From Ursus arctos (lineage: Eukaryota > Chordata > Mammalia > Carnivora > Ursidae): a stretch of 64,000 nucleotides of DNA. Numbering within the stretch: the stretch's first letter is position 1; each line of letters starts with the position of its first letter. Below, piece after piece: positions 20,329 to 31,515 of the stretch. The DNA is taken from contig NW_026622963.1 of the NCBI RefSeq assembly GCF_023065955.2, positions 5,153,001-5,217,000 on the forward strand. Reading direction: 5' to 3'. The position numbers and the translations under genes were made by a program. The notes under the pieces were generated by a model. The model worked only from the letters and a program-made list of their open reading frames with translations, ran no database searches and was not told where the DNA came from.

Positions 20329-20990
20329 ACTCGAGTGCGGGCGCCCAAGGGCGGTGTGGCTGGTGCCGGGGCTCCTGAGGCGAGGGGGCGGTTTATTGGG
20401 GGGTCTTGGGGCTCTTCCAGCTTGGCATGGGGGTGGGCGGTGGCGCAGAGGGTCCCACTTCGGGGTCAAGGGAGATTTATCAGGGTCCTGGGGTTCCTGG
20501 AGGTGGCGTAGCGGGGTTCCGGAACAAGGGGTCCTCTTACCGTGGTCGCAGGCTCCGTGGGGGCAGAGAATTCAGTTTTGCAGGTCGTAAGTCTCTGAAG
20601 GGGCACATCATTGGGGTCTTGGGGGTCCTTTGAGCGGGAGTGTTTCGCATCCCTGGGTGACAAAGCAGCGTATTAGGGTTCGGGGGAGGGGGCTCTGTTT
20701 ATCCGGGTCTCCGGGCGAGAGGGCGATGTGTCTGCGTCCTACAGGGGCCGGGCCGCCTTGGTGGGCTGCTCGCGGCGGAAGGGTGTTCGGCGGAGACCGG
20801 TGTCTTTACTGGGGTTTCTGCTTTGCCCAGAGGGGGGCGGTACCTTGGCATGGTCTCCAGTCTTTAAGGGGGCGACAGGGCGAGTTAGAGGGTCTCCGGG
20901 AGATCTCGAATGGAGGGCGCAGCTCAGCAGGCACTACTGGGTCGGCTCGGGGTAGGAGGGGGCTCTAGGGGCATCCGGAGCCCGCCCAGT

Positions 20991-23294
20991 AGACAGTCTG
21001 TGGCTGGTCAGGATCCTGGAACAGGTCTCTCTCCACGTGAGATCTATTCGGTGCTCAGTGGGAGGATTGATACGCGTTGTTTCTTAGTTGGAGAAATCGT
21101 GGGTTGGTTCTGCAGTTTTCTTTTCCCTGCCCCGGGATCCCTGTGGGGGCGTGCTGGTCTCGCTGCTCTGGGAACGAGAGAATGGTAGCACCTTGGGTGG
21201 GTATAGACTCGAGCTTCTTTAGGAAGCGAGTGTCCTAAGGTTGAGCGTGCCAGCCGCTGAAGATAGGGAAGGCTGTGTGGTTTTGGCTTCGCTTTCTTAG
21301 TCTGCTTTGCTGATCCTGCATTATTATGAGATCTATCCTGAAGTCTTGCCTGAGTGTTAGGCAGAGTCAAGTAGTGATGGGGGGTGTATTCTGGCTTCTC
21401 TGTCCTTTGCAAAACGTTCGTGGAGAGGGATAACTTGAAGTTCAGTCTCCAAATAATGTATCGGAATTTGAAGTCCCAAAGCTAGAGCTCTGCAGAAGCG
21501 TCATTTGAGACCTGTAAGGATGGCTAACAGCTCTTTTAGAGAATCCTGCTAAACAGTTTTATTGTAAAGGTTGTTAGTCTTGACTCTAATGCAGAGCTCT
21601 CGGTAACTAGACCAGACTTTGGTGAAATTCAACTAAAATGACCTGTGTATATGTGTACATGGTTTTTAAAAAATGTATGGCTTGGGAAGTCTGCATTTGC
21701 TTGACAGTTCTTCAGGTTAGATAGCTACTTCATCACAGAGGCCTGTAAATGAAGTCTGATGTGGCAGGCAGTGGGACCCATATTAACAGTAATTCTCTCA
21801 TTTTGGGTCAACAGAGAAATTAGACTATGCCAAAGCAAAGAATTTTGCCTGCCTTTAGTCTTTTTCTTAGTAACGGTTTTTTTAAGATTGAGATTTGTTT
21901 TGATCTTAGAACCAGAAAGATTAGGGGAAATGTACTTAATCCTTGAGTATTGCAATCATTAAAAAAAAGGGGGAGGAATTATACGTGGCAATATTTAACC
22001 CATTGAGGAGCTTAAGTTTTTTGTTTTGTTTTTCGTTTTTGCCTGATTGACTCTTATAGCTATCAAAATTGATCAGTTGAGCAGATATCTGGTTGGACCT
22101 ACAGCCAAAAAACCCTAAACAGACCTTTGTTTTCCCCATTACTTCTGAAAGACAAATGATAAATTAAGCAAATTTCAGTAATTTTTTTAAAAAGCAGCTT
22201 TCATGATTTCCAAATAAACATACTGATCAATGAACAAATATTTGATTATTTGGTAGGTGTCACAGCACTGGAGGTACAGTGATTGCAGCTGACATGTAAC
22301 CTGTATTGAGAGAAAGCAAATAAAATGAATACATAAAATAATCGAGATGTTGATAATGAAGAAACAGGGTACTTGGGGTTCAGCTCACTTTTTTGTATAA
22401 CCCTAAATAATAATATAACTGATGTCTGTCGTGATAACCAGAAACCAAATAAGGTAATGATCTACCTTCTAAATTATTAAAGAAAGATTGAAATATGATC
22501 AGTACAGTTTGGGTGTTAAATATATACAGACTCTTTGAGGATTAGCACCTTTTGTTGTATAAACATTAAAAAGTCTATAAGGATACACATCAAACTTACA
22601 AGTGTTTGGGGGATTCTTTAAGAGAGGGTTGTAGAGGCATGGAAGATAGTTATTAATTTTATGCTTTTGTATTGTTTGAATCTATTTCAATGAGTAGACA
22701 TAAGTACAAATTACAGAAGTCTAAAAATTAAAACATTTTGGTCACTGTACAAATTTGTGAAATGTACAGTATTTATAGGGCATTTTGTCAGTGTTGCCCC
22801 TTCCACTGTGTGTACTAGTAAAGGAAAAAATATTTCAAGAATCTAATATTATAGGGGGTGGGGAGCACAACAGAATAAGAATACTGAGACCTAAGTAAAA
22901 TGTTAAAACATTTTAAAGATGTTGGATGTTTAATTATATAAAGATAAATTAATCTAAGGCCTTTCTTTTTTCAAATTTAATTATTTCCGAATTTGAGAAG
23001 GGAGGTTTTTCAACTCCTTAGACAAGAATACGAATACCTTATGTCTCTGTGTTGGGGGTAGAGGTGTTCTTATTGATGCACAGACTTCAGAAGAGATTTT
23101 TTTTGTCAAATGTTTGGATACATCTACTAGATTTGTTTTTCTGCTGAGGCGTATGAAACATAAAAATAATTTTATGGTTCATTGTTGCTATAATTTAGTG
23201 TTACTATTTATATTTCATTTTACTGTAATACAACCAGAGTGTCTTTTGGATTATCATTCAAAATTCTAGAATTATAAGCATGATGTACTAAAGC
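20991..23294. other. Start of putative intron 1, no gene or young repeat
   Basis: G+C falls quickly to AT-rich. No SINE, L1 or LTR was recognised. Several A/T-rich blocks (22140-22240, 22870-22990) and short chance frames only. Confidence 0.5.
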
Positions 23295-23415
23295 AGTTTC
23301 TAGAAAGGAAATCGTAAGACATGGATTCCAATCTTCACTGTCCTACTAACGTCTGACCTTGGGTAATTTCTTAGACTCTTAGGGCTTCAGTTTCCATACG
23401 TATAAAATTAAAGCG
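23295..23415 (+). repeat. MIR SINE remnant, sense
   Basis: 'catggattccaatcttcact', then 'ctgaccttgggtaatttctt' and 'ttcagtttccatacgtata' preserve the MIR order. Confidence 0.7.
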
Positions 23416-23809
23416 AAGTCCCTGTCAGTAATCAGTGTAAGCTCCAATTCCAAGGATTCTATTGCATTGATTTTGATGTTGCATGTCAGCAGTATTATGT
23501 CTACAAAAAGGGATAGATGACTGAAGAGTAGCTGGTTCTCAGGATACAACTAGTTCCATGTAATTTTCATTTATGATATCTAATTTTAGAAACTTCTTCC
23601 TTTTTAAGATATATAGGAAATATTTAATTCCAGACTATACATTCATGAAGGTAAATGATTTTCTTTCGATGATTTAGCTTTATTTGTTAAAGCATTATTA
23701 TTTTTATTTCTGATTTCTGGTTGATTATCTATGTGATGATGTAATGTCCTTATTTAACTTTGGGTTGTAGAATGAGGTTTCTAGTGGTTGACCCTCTTTA
23801 ATCCATCCT

Positions 23810-24295
23810 TTACACTCCTGCCAAGGTGACTTTTCTAAAACGCAGATCTGTTCAAAGCTTCTTTTCTTAAAATCCGTACTTCTCCTTCACCCTACAGTAC
23901 ATGTTTAGTTCTAACTCTTTATCATTACAAGGCCCTTCATCATCTGGCTCATCTATCTGTGTTTCCCCCATTGTAAATCTGAAGCTCCAACTGTACTAAT
24001 CTAGTTAATTCACTGAAAGAGTCATACTGTTTCCTGACTCAGAGCCTTCTCATATATTCTCCCCACTGCTTAGAATGCCTTTCTTTCTCCTGTCTTCTTG
24101 ACAAAGTATACTGATTTTTCAATAAAACTTAAGCACTATCTGCTTTTTAAGTCTTCTGTGTCCTCTGGTCCTCCCTCTTCGTTACCTCACTGGGTTATTC
24201 ACTTTCTATGTCTTGTTCATTCATTCTGTTATGTTTGCTAGTATGCTGTAATTATTTATGTCTGTCGGTGGGTCCTCCTGGACTCCAAACCTGGT
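23810..24295 (+). repeat. L2 LINE 3' region, sense
   Basis: 'aaggcccttcatcatctggc', 'actgcttagaatgcctttc' and 'ctgtcttcttgacaaag', followed by 'ggtcctcctggactcc', are typical of L2 3' sequence. Confidence 0.65.
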
Positions 24296-25009
24296 TTATA
24301 TTTGTCTTACTACTTTCTGAACCTTGATTGCTTATTTTACAACAGTTGGCTCTCATTACAGGTTGGAACCCTCAATGCCAATATTGATATCTTCGTAATG
24401 TCCAAGTTAAGCCCAAATCTCGGTCTTGTCCTATTTTTCTAAAATTTTGGGCTTTCTCTTATTAATAGAATAAGATACTTTACCCTTATCCCTATGACCA
24501 CAAACTGATATTAGATCTATGGCTCTTATCCTCTTACTTAAGAAGTAAGACTCACAGCACTATACAAGTTAAGGTTACTCTATTAAACTTGGAGATTTTG
24601 AGGCACGCACTAGTTCCTCTAACTAAAATTGCTAGGAGAGTTATAAACTAATTTGATATTTCAGATCTTGGATATCAGTGATTGGTAGATATTTTTACCT
24701 TGGCTGCTTTTTGTATGGGACATGATTGTTGCCAACGTGTGTGTGTCTTTATATTGTCTCTTTATTGGCTGAATATTTAATAACTTGCTCAGGGTCATTA
24801 TCTCCTAAGCAACAGGCTATAACTAGATTCAGGTCTGTTGTACTGGTTCTGTGCTTTTCCAGATACTAAACTGCTTTCTGAATATGACTGCTTATTCAGT
24901 GTATTAAAATTAATAATAGATATTTTATTCATTTCACAAATTGAAGAAGTTAGGTTGTAATGTTTATTCATTCAGTTTTTTCAAAAAAGCTAGAGAATTT
25001 GAGATGGTT
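24296..25009. other. Intronic-looking unique sequence
   Basis: AT-rich, without a recognised element or long open frame. Confidence 0.4.
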
Positions 25010-25120
25010 TGAATGTTAGAGATCATTTAATCCAATTCTTCATTTTAGCATATGAGGGAACTGACACACAAGAGTAATTGAATGACTTGCTCAAGATCAT
25101 GTGGCTAAGTGGTTAAGATT
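25010..25120 (-). repeat. MIR SINE remnant, antisense
   Basis: 'gatcatttaatccaattctt', 'gagggaactgacacacaag', then 'gacttgctcaagatcatgtgg'. Confidence 0.6.
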
Positions 25121-25709
25121 TTCTTTATTAAGCTAGTTATGCACATTGGTGTTATAAAACCATTATTTGAAAGGAATACCAGCTGCCTGGTTCCCCCCAC
25201 CCCACCCCCCCAGAAGAAAAAAAAAAAAAAAAAGCCTGGAGTGGCTTTTAGAAAAGTGATGTTGAGGATCTCAGAGTCTTAAGGACATGGCTCAGAGAAA
25301 ATCCAGACTTTGGATTATGACACATGGAGACGCCTCAGTGCCTTTACTCACATAGTTCCCTCGTCTGGGTTTCTTTCCTTCCTCTTTTTCTTTTTAAGAG
25401 TCTTTCCACAGTTAACCAATCTTATGCTTGATGAAGTTGTTATTAGCATCAGCCTTACTAGTAACCACTTAAGTGCTATCCATAAGCCAACTAATAGAGA
25501 TACAAAAAAGCTTAAAATCTAGTCACTATCCTGAAGAGGCTTGGCTTATTTGGAAGTGGGAGACAGTGTATATTTAATTGCAAGGCAGTATGTAAAAGTG
25601 CCATGAGTGGTACATTTGTAGGAACTCAGAAGATTAGTAAGGGTGGATTGAGCTAGTGGTTACAGAAGTTTCTGTGTAGAAAAGATTTGACTTAAATTAA
25701 CCTTTTTTT
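25121..25709. other. No gene recognised
   Basis: Includes a poly-C/poly-A pair at about 25194-25234. A 70-codon plus frame at 25310-25522 is without similarity. Confidence 0.4.
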
Positions 25710-25927
25710 AAAAAGATTTTTATTATTTATTTATTAATTTTTAAAAAGATTTTATTTATTTATTAGAGATAGACAGTGAGAGAAGGAACACAAGCAGGGG
25801 GAGTGGGAGAGGGAGAAGCAGGCTTCCCTCTAAGCAGGGAGCCCGATGCCGGTCTGGATCCCAGGACCCTGGGATCATGACCTGAGCTGAAGGCAGGCGC
25901 TTAACGACTGAGCCACCCAAGCGCCCC
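25710..25927 (-). mobile_element. Carnivore SINE inserted in the tail of an older SINE, antisense
   Basis: A long T/A-rich lead, 'gagatagacagtgagagaagg', 'acacaagcagggggagtggg', and end 'ccacccaagcgcccc'. The extended duplicated 'aaagattttatt' lead suggests it landed in the A-tail of the SINE at 25928. Confidence 0.85.
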
Positions 25928-26034
25928 TTAAGATTTTTATTTTTAAGTAATCTCTACACCCAAGGCGAGGCTTGAACTCACAACCCCGAGATCGAGAGTG
26001 GAGTGCTTTACTGACTGGGCCAGCCAGGCATCCT
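25928..26034 (-). mobile_element. Older short carnivore SINE, antisense
   Basis: 'taagtaatctctacaccc', 'cttgaactcacaaccccgag' and 'ccagccaggcatcct' form the short SINEC type. Confidence 0.8.
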
Positions 26035-26045
26035 GATTTAAGTTA

Positions 26046-26243
26046 AAAAAAATTTTTTTTAATAGAGGGAGGAAGAGAGAGCACGAGGGGGTGGGAGAGA
26101 GGGGCAGAGGGAGAGAGAGAATTTTAAGCGGACTTCATGCTGACTGTGGAACCTGATAGGGTACTCATTCTCATGACTGAGACCTTGACCTTAGCCGAAA
26201 CCAGGAGTCACACGTTTAATTGACAGAGCCACCCAGGTGACCG
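26046..26243 (-). mobile_element. Diverged carnivore SINE, antisense
   Basis: A/T lead, 'gagaggggcagagggagag' body and end 'gagccacccaggtgacc'. More decayed than its neighbours. The three copies in 25710-26243 lie in the same orientation. Confidence 0.8.
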
Positions 26244-26319
26244 TAAGTTAATCTTTAAATAAGGAGTTGGAGTAAAACTCTTAATTAAGCTCATTGAAAC
26301 TCTTGCTGTTTTATTTTGT

Positions 26320-26722
26320 TTTACTCTTGCTCACTTCCCTCACTTCACAGTGGCCTTCTCTCTGCTTCAGAAGACCTGGAACATGTTCTTCCACACATAC
26401 ATGTCTCCCTCCTTTACTTCCTTCAAGTCTTAATTAAAATATTGCCCCTTCTGTGAGGCCTTTACTGGCCCCCTTGTTTAGAATTATAGCAGCCCTTCCA
26501 CACATAATTTTCCTATTTCTCTTCCTTGCTTTGTTTCTTTATTTTGTTCTTTCAGCTATCCAACATGCTCTATATTTATATTGTCCTTCCACTCCTACTA
26601 TAATTTAAGATCCATGAGGGCAGGTGTTTTTACCCATTTTATTCAGTCCTATATACCCAGCACCCAGAACAGTACCTATTACAAAGTAGGTGCTCAAATT
26701 TTTGTTGAATAAGACAATTGAA
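26320..26722 (+). repeat. L2 LINE 3' end, sense
   Basis: 'ctgtgaggcctttactggcc', 'catgagggcaggtgttttta' and 'cagaacagtacctattac', then 'gtaggtgctcaaatttttg', give an unmistakable L2 terminal order. Confidence 0.8.
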
Positions 26723-26844
26723 CTTTAAAGCAGGAATTTGAAAATTATTTGATTTAACGTTTTCTCCTTCCTTTTTTCCTTTCTTCTTTTTCTTCTGGCT
26801 GGCATAGAGGAATAGAACTTTCTCTTCCATTTTCTAAAAAATTT

Positions 26845-27311
26845 ATGGGATTTTAATTAAGAATATCCTGTATAGTAAAGTGCAGAAATTATAAACAGCT
26901 AGGGGTATTTCTACATGTGTAAACATGTAGTCACCAACCAGATCAAGATACAGAACACTTCTAGGACCTTAGAAACCTTCCTCAGGTTCTCTCCCAGTCA
27001 GTATTTCCCCAAAGTAACCACTCTTCAGACTTCTATCACAACAGATTACTTTTATTTTCCTGAACTTCATACAAATGGAATCAACCTGGTTTCTTTTGGT
27101 CAGCATTGTGTCTGTAAAATTCATCCATATTTTTTTAAGTTAACAGCAATTCATTCTTTTTCATTGTAGTGTAGTATTCCATTGTTTGAGTACATGTTTT
27201 TTTTTTTTCCTGTTGATACATTTGGGCCATTTCCAGTTCTTAGCTCTTAGGAACAAAGCTGCTGTGAACAACTTTGTACGTGTCTTTTGGTGCGCATAAA
27301 GATTACTTTCT
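26845..27311 (-). repeat. L1 3' fragment, antisense
   Basis: Reverse complement of late ORF2 and 3' UTR: 'catacaaatggaatcaacctg', 'gtagtattccattgtttgag' and 'gtgaacaactttgtacgtg'. Old L1M-type. Confidence 0.75.
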
Positions 27312-27471
27312 TGGGTGCCTGGTGGCTCAATCAGTTGAGCATCCAACTGTTGATTTTGGCTCAGGTCATGATCTCAGGATCCTGGGATCCAGCTGGGTGG
27401 GCCTCCTCACTCAGCGGGGAGTCAGCTTGAGGATTCTCTCCCTTCTCCCTCTGCCCCTCCCCCTGCTCATG

Positions 27472-27508
<37 letters not shown>

Positions 27509-27538
27509 AAATAAATAAATAAATCTTAAAAAAAAAAA
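27312..27538 (+). mobile_element. Carnivore SINE, sense, first of a direct pair
   Basis: Head 'gggtgcctggtggctcaatc', a TC-rich body with a (TC)n run at 27475-27508, and tail 'aaataaataaataaatctt'. The target sequence 'agattactttctt' on the left reappears as 'agattaatttctt' after the second copy at 27739. Confidence 0.92.
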
Positions 27539-27543
27539 GATTA

Positions 27544-27738
27544 GGGCACTTGGGTGGCTCACTTGATTAAGCATCGTCCTTTGGCTCAGGTCATGATCCC
27601 AGGGTCCTGAGATCAAGTTCTGCCCGCATCAGGCTCCTTGCTCAGCTGGGAGTCTGCTGCTCCCTCTGCCCCCCCCCCCACCCAGCTCTTGCTTGTTTTT
27701 TCTCTCTCTCTCTCAAAAATAAATAAAATCATAAAAAA
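27544..27738 (+). mobile_element. Carnivore SINE, sense, second of a direct pair
   Basis: Head 'gggcacttgggtggctcac' and an A-tail. It seems to have inserted at the A-tail/target junction of the previous copy, sharing 'aaaaagatta' on both sides. A poly-C run (27670-27679) sits in the body. Confidence 0.92.
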
Positions 27739-27779
27739 GATTAATTTCTTGGCTAAATAACTAGCAGTTAACCTCATCT

Positions 27780-27802
27780 CCACACACACACACACATATA
27801 TA
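27780..27802. repeat. (CA)n microsatellite
   Basis: About ten uninterrupted ca steps followed by (ta). Confidence 0.9.
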
Positions 27803-27820
27803 GAAATACACATAATTCTT

Positions 27821-28033
27821 TTTTTTTTTTAAGATTTTATTTATTTATTTGACAGAGAGAGACACAGCCAAGGAGAGGGGGAACGCAAGCAGGGGGAGTG
27901 GGAAAGGAAGAAGCACACTCCCAATGGAGCAGGGAGCCCAACGCGGGCTCAATGCGGGGCTCGATCCCAGGACTCTGGGATCACGCCCTGGGCCTAAGGC
28001 AGACCTTAACCACTGAGCCACCCAGGTACCCTG
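27821..28033 (-). mobile_element. Carnivore SINE, antisense
   Basis: Poly-T lead, 'gacacagccaaggagagg' and 'ccacccaggtaccc'. The duplication 'acataattctt' is present at 27810-27820 and 28040-28050. Seven unmatched bases precede the right copy. Confidence 0.93.
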
Positions 28034-28163
28034 AGATAGACATAATTCTTAAAGCACATGGTTTTTAGCACATGCTAGATGATCATTAAATGATTGAAGA
28101 TAAATTAGTAACTAATCATGTACTGTGAGATTATCTCAAGCTTATTAAAAATATTGGGGAATT

Positions 28164-28366
28164 GTTTTTGTTTTTTGTTTTTTTTTTAAGATTTGTTTAT
28201 TAATGAGAGAGGGAGAGCGTGCTCCAGCAGAAGCAGAGGAGGGGCAGAGGGAGAAGCCGACTCCCTGCTGACAGGGAGGCCTGACTCCAGGGTGTGATCC
28301 CAGGACCCTGGAACGACAACCTGAGTCAAAGGCAGACACTCAACTGACCAAGCCACCCAGGTGCTC
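28164..28366 (-). mobile_element. Older carnivore SINE, antisense
   Basis: T/G-rich lead, 'gagagagggagagcgtgctcc' and end 'gccacccaggtgctcc'. Diverged, with only a vague flanking duplication. Confidence 0.85.
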
Positions 28367-29071
28367 CTGGAGAACCATTTCGAGTCTGTACTTTTTTCTT
28401 ATATCTGACCTAAAATATGACTTTATCCAGGCTTTACACATTTCTCTTTCATCTGGGATTGCCTTTTTTTTTTAAAGCCATATTTCTTATTACTTGCTCT
28501 CCCTCCTCTAGAAAATGAGAGAAATATGCGCAGGAAGGAGAAAATTCAAATTAATTTCAAGATGTGAATTTCAGAACTGGTTGGCTATTTTTCTTTAATT
28601 ATTCAACAATAAGTCATTTTTTTCTGACGTTTGCTTCTACTGTACATATTTTTTCTAATATTCTATACACTTTGAAATCAGTTATACCAGCACATTCATA
28701 ACACAGCTGGAAAAGTTGTGAATCTGTTTTTTATTTTTGTCATGTGTTGGTTATGTTTTGGGGTGTGTTAAGCAAAGGCTTTCTTTGATGGCCTTAAGTA
28801 ATTCTAGAAATGGTCTTAGTTGGTGAAGAATGCAAATGAGAGCTAAAATAATAGAAAAAATCTTGAGTAATATTTTTCTAATTCTGGGAAAGTTTACAGT
28901 TTTCTTTTGAAGTGATATCTAAGCTAAGACTTGAAAGATGAGTAGGAAATAAGGTGAATAGGGCACCTCAGAGGGAGTGAGGTAAAAGAACACTGTAGGT
29001 AGGCAACTACATTTGCAGAGAGGGAGCAGGGCAGATTTGGGGGTCTGCAGGCCATTCAGGAAGGCTGGGGC
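28367..29071. other. No gene, part possibly very old repeat
   Basis: AT-rich to 28905. The last 160 bases ('gctaagacttgaaagatgagt', 'ttgcagagagggagcagg') read like the same ancient repeat class as 5.9 kb. Confidence 0.35.
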
Positions 29072-29203
29072 AGTGGTTTTAAAGCTATAATGTGCATCTG
29101 AATCTCCTGGTAGGAATGTGGCTTGTGAATTTAGAGTTCTAACATGCTTACAGGTGTTGGAAATGTTGCTGGTTCAAGGATCAAACTTTCTTGCAAACTA
29201 CTG
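29072..29203 (+). mobile_element. MER5A-type hAT MITE remnant
   Basis: 'cagtggttttaaagctataat', 'gtgcatctgaatctcctgg' and a later 'ggttcaaggatcaaactttc' follow the MER5A (hAT-Charlie) order. Confidence 0.6.
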
Positions 29204-29949
29204 GGTTCAGGTGTAGAAAGCAAATGAAAAGGAAGGAGTGGGGAGTGAAAGCAAGGACCATCCCATGAGTCTTATAACCAACTGAAGGAATTTGGGTTTA
29301 AGGCATTGGTGATCCACTGAAGAGTGCCAAGAGTAATAGTGAACTTGTGATTTAAGTGGGCAGTAGTGGTGGAAATAATCTTTAGGGGTGGGGTATGCCA
29401 TCTACATTTGAAACATACAGATTAATGTCTGAGAATTGATAATTTACCTATTCATCAACAGCTGTTGTTTTTCTCAGTAGCAGAGTCAGTGCATTTAAAG
29501 GAAAAGTTTGGTTATATTTATTAATTTAGATGTTATATGTTTAAGCAGTTCTTTCTTCCAGGGATATTATTTATCCTAATAAATATTATTATAATTTATC
29601 TCATAATTAAATTCTTAACCCTGTTTGATGGGATTAAATTTTTATCCATTTGTGTACCAATATAATAGTCTGAGGTTTTCTTTTTTTATTGATTTAAAAA
29701 TGAGCTAGCTGATAGTGCTTATTGTGTTGTATGGTAGTGCTTATTGTATGGTAGGAATGATCTTAATGATACATAGTAATTTGGGTTACTCTTCATTGGT
29801 TTCCCTAAATGTTATTAATTAGAAGGTTTTGATTTAGTATTTCAACTGTTTAAATACTACATCGGTTTTGCAATATTATAAACTTAAGAATAAAGGTATG
29901 CGTTTATGTTTTATATATTTATATTGTATTTTCCCCCTGATTGTATAAG
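29204..29949. other. AT-rich intronic sequence
   Basis: No element or gene recognised. Homopolymer-rich. Confidence 0.4.
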
Positions 29950-30470
29950 GTCTAGGTACTCTTTTAAAAACTTGGAGAAAGGCAAAATAAGCTTAGCCCA
30001 AATATAAGCATTACTATCACCTTGGTATACATTCTTCCTCCTCCCATGAATACATGAATATATTTATTCATATGTATACTGTTTGGTACCCCACCAAGCA
30101 TTATATCATGAAGACTTTTCTACTTCATTAAAATTGTTTTAAAATCTAACTTAATAGTAGCACACTTCTATTGAGTGGATGTATAGTGATTTAACCATTC
30201 CCAATTATTGAACATTTTTTTCCTCTGCTGATGACATTGAAGAAAGTCTTTGCATAAGTCATTCTCCATACTTATTTTCTTAGGATAGGAATAAAAATGT
30301 TCAGTCAAAGGTAAGACCCTAAAAAAGATTAGATATTGCCATATTGCTTTCTAGAAGGGTCATGCCAATTTATATGCCAGTATTCAGCTTTTCTAATTTG
30401 GTAAGCAAAAATGATCTTACTTTAATTTGTGTTTTTTTGGTTGTCAGTGAAGTCGAACATTGTAAATTGT
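29950..30470 (-). repeat. Degraded L1 fragment, antisense
   Basis: 'attgaacatttttttcctctg', 'gccatattgctttctagaagg' and 'ccaatttatatgccagtatt' mirror late ORF2 sequence of old L1 in reverse. Strong divergence. Confidence 0.5.
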
Positions 30471-31037
30471 TTTTAAAACAATTACATATTAAAATATTTT
30501 TAAAATATCTTTAAAAGAATCCCTTATATATTATCTTGTAAGGTAAAATATTTTAACTGGAATTAATGTTTTCTTTTAATGGATAAATTAATTGTTTTAA
30601 TAGTTTTTACAAAAACATACAAAACTCCTGGACCCACACAGTTGCCTGAGAGGCATCCACTGTTAATCACTTTCTTATATGTACTTCCAGAGGTATGTTA
30701 GATCATGTATGTGTGTGCGTGTGTATTTGTATGCCAAAACATTAGACAAATTATGGAGAACATTCATTAAAATACTGTCTAGTTCAGATGTGGTATTGTG
30801 TACTAAATTGTGTACTAAAAATTAGAAAGGGTCTAAAAATGATTAGTATCTGGCTACTAGCCCAGAAGGAAGAAAAGCAGGGTCTGGTAGCATTTGGCAG
30901 TAATTTTCTATAAGACAAGTGGCCTTAGCTCTTTTTATTATTGGATCGATTCTTTGACAATAGCACTTCTGTTTATAGTACCAATTCTGTAGTACTGTTC
31001 CAAAAAGGAAAGCCAAGTTTTTAAAAATTAGACAGTT
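30471..31037. other. AT-rich intronic sequence
   Basis: Nothing recognised apart from a short GT-rich run near 30705-30725. Confidence 0.4.
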
Positions 31038-31254
31038 GGGGTGCCTGGGTGGCACAGCGGTTAAGCGTCTGCCTTCAGCTCAGGGCGTGATCCCAGCGTT
31101 ATGGGATCAAGCCCCACATCAGGCTCCTCCACGGGAAGCCTGCTTCTTCCTCTCCCACTCCCCCTGCTTCTGTTCCCTCTCTCGCTGGCTGTCTCTATCT
31201 CTGTCGAATAAATAAATAAAATCTTTAAAAAAAAAAAAAGAAAGAAAGAAAGAA
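31038..31254 (+). mobile_element. Carnivore SINE, sense, with (GAAA)n-extended tail
   Basis: Head 'gggtgcctgggtggcacagc', tail 'aataaataaataaaatcttt', A-run, then four 'gaaa' units to 31254. The minus-strand frame at 31061-31279 is a SINE shadow. Confidence 0.95.
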
Positions 31255-31389
31255 GGTGCTGACCGCTAGGAGCCAGCATGGGTTCCCAGAGAGCAAGTCA
31301 TGTCATACTGGCCTCATCTCTTTTCTTATAGGGTAAGTAACCTGGTAGGTACAACAGGAGATACTCTGGCCATAGTATATCTAGAACTA

Positions 31390-31515
31390 CAGCTACATTT
31401 ATTGGATTTTTAATTTTGTGCTGGGCACTGGGTTAAATGCTTTACATAGATTGTCTCATTTAGTGCTGTTTTACAAATGAGGGAAGGGACCCCCCGAGGT
31501 TATACAGATAGCATT
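31390..31515 (-). repeat. MIR SINE remnant, antisense
   Basis: 'gtgctgggcactgggttaaat', 'tctcatttagtgctgtttta' and 'caaatgagggaaggga'. Confidence 0.7.

Larger units (their letters stand above)
19590..20990 (+). promoter_or_regulatory. CpG-island promoter
   Basis: This is the only long GC- and CpG-rich tract in an otherwise AT-rich, CpG-poor window. It includes GC boxes ('gaggggcggggg' at about 19799 and 'gggcggga' at about 19825), a TATA-like 'ctatttaag' at 19759-19767, dense CG dinucleotides at 19865-20160 and a strong + strand donor at 20153/20154. G-richness on the + strand downstream of the donor fits transcription to the right. The minus strand has no equally good donor, although divergent transcription from such islands is common. 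Edges are by eye. Confidence 0.85.

Noticed and set aside
19797..20378. 193-codon frame across the CpG island
   Set aside because: It begins at a GTG, not an ATG, and runs through the splice donor. Stop-poor GC-rich sequence explains its length. Only the portion from the ATG at 19866 to 20153 was kept, with low confidence.
20029..20469. 146-codon minus-strand frame in the CpG island
   Set aside because: Pro/Arg-rich, typical of reverse-translated GC-rich DNA, with no convincing minus-strand donor or start.
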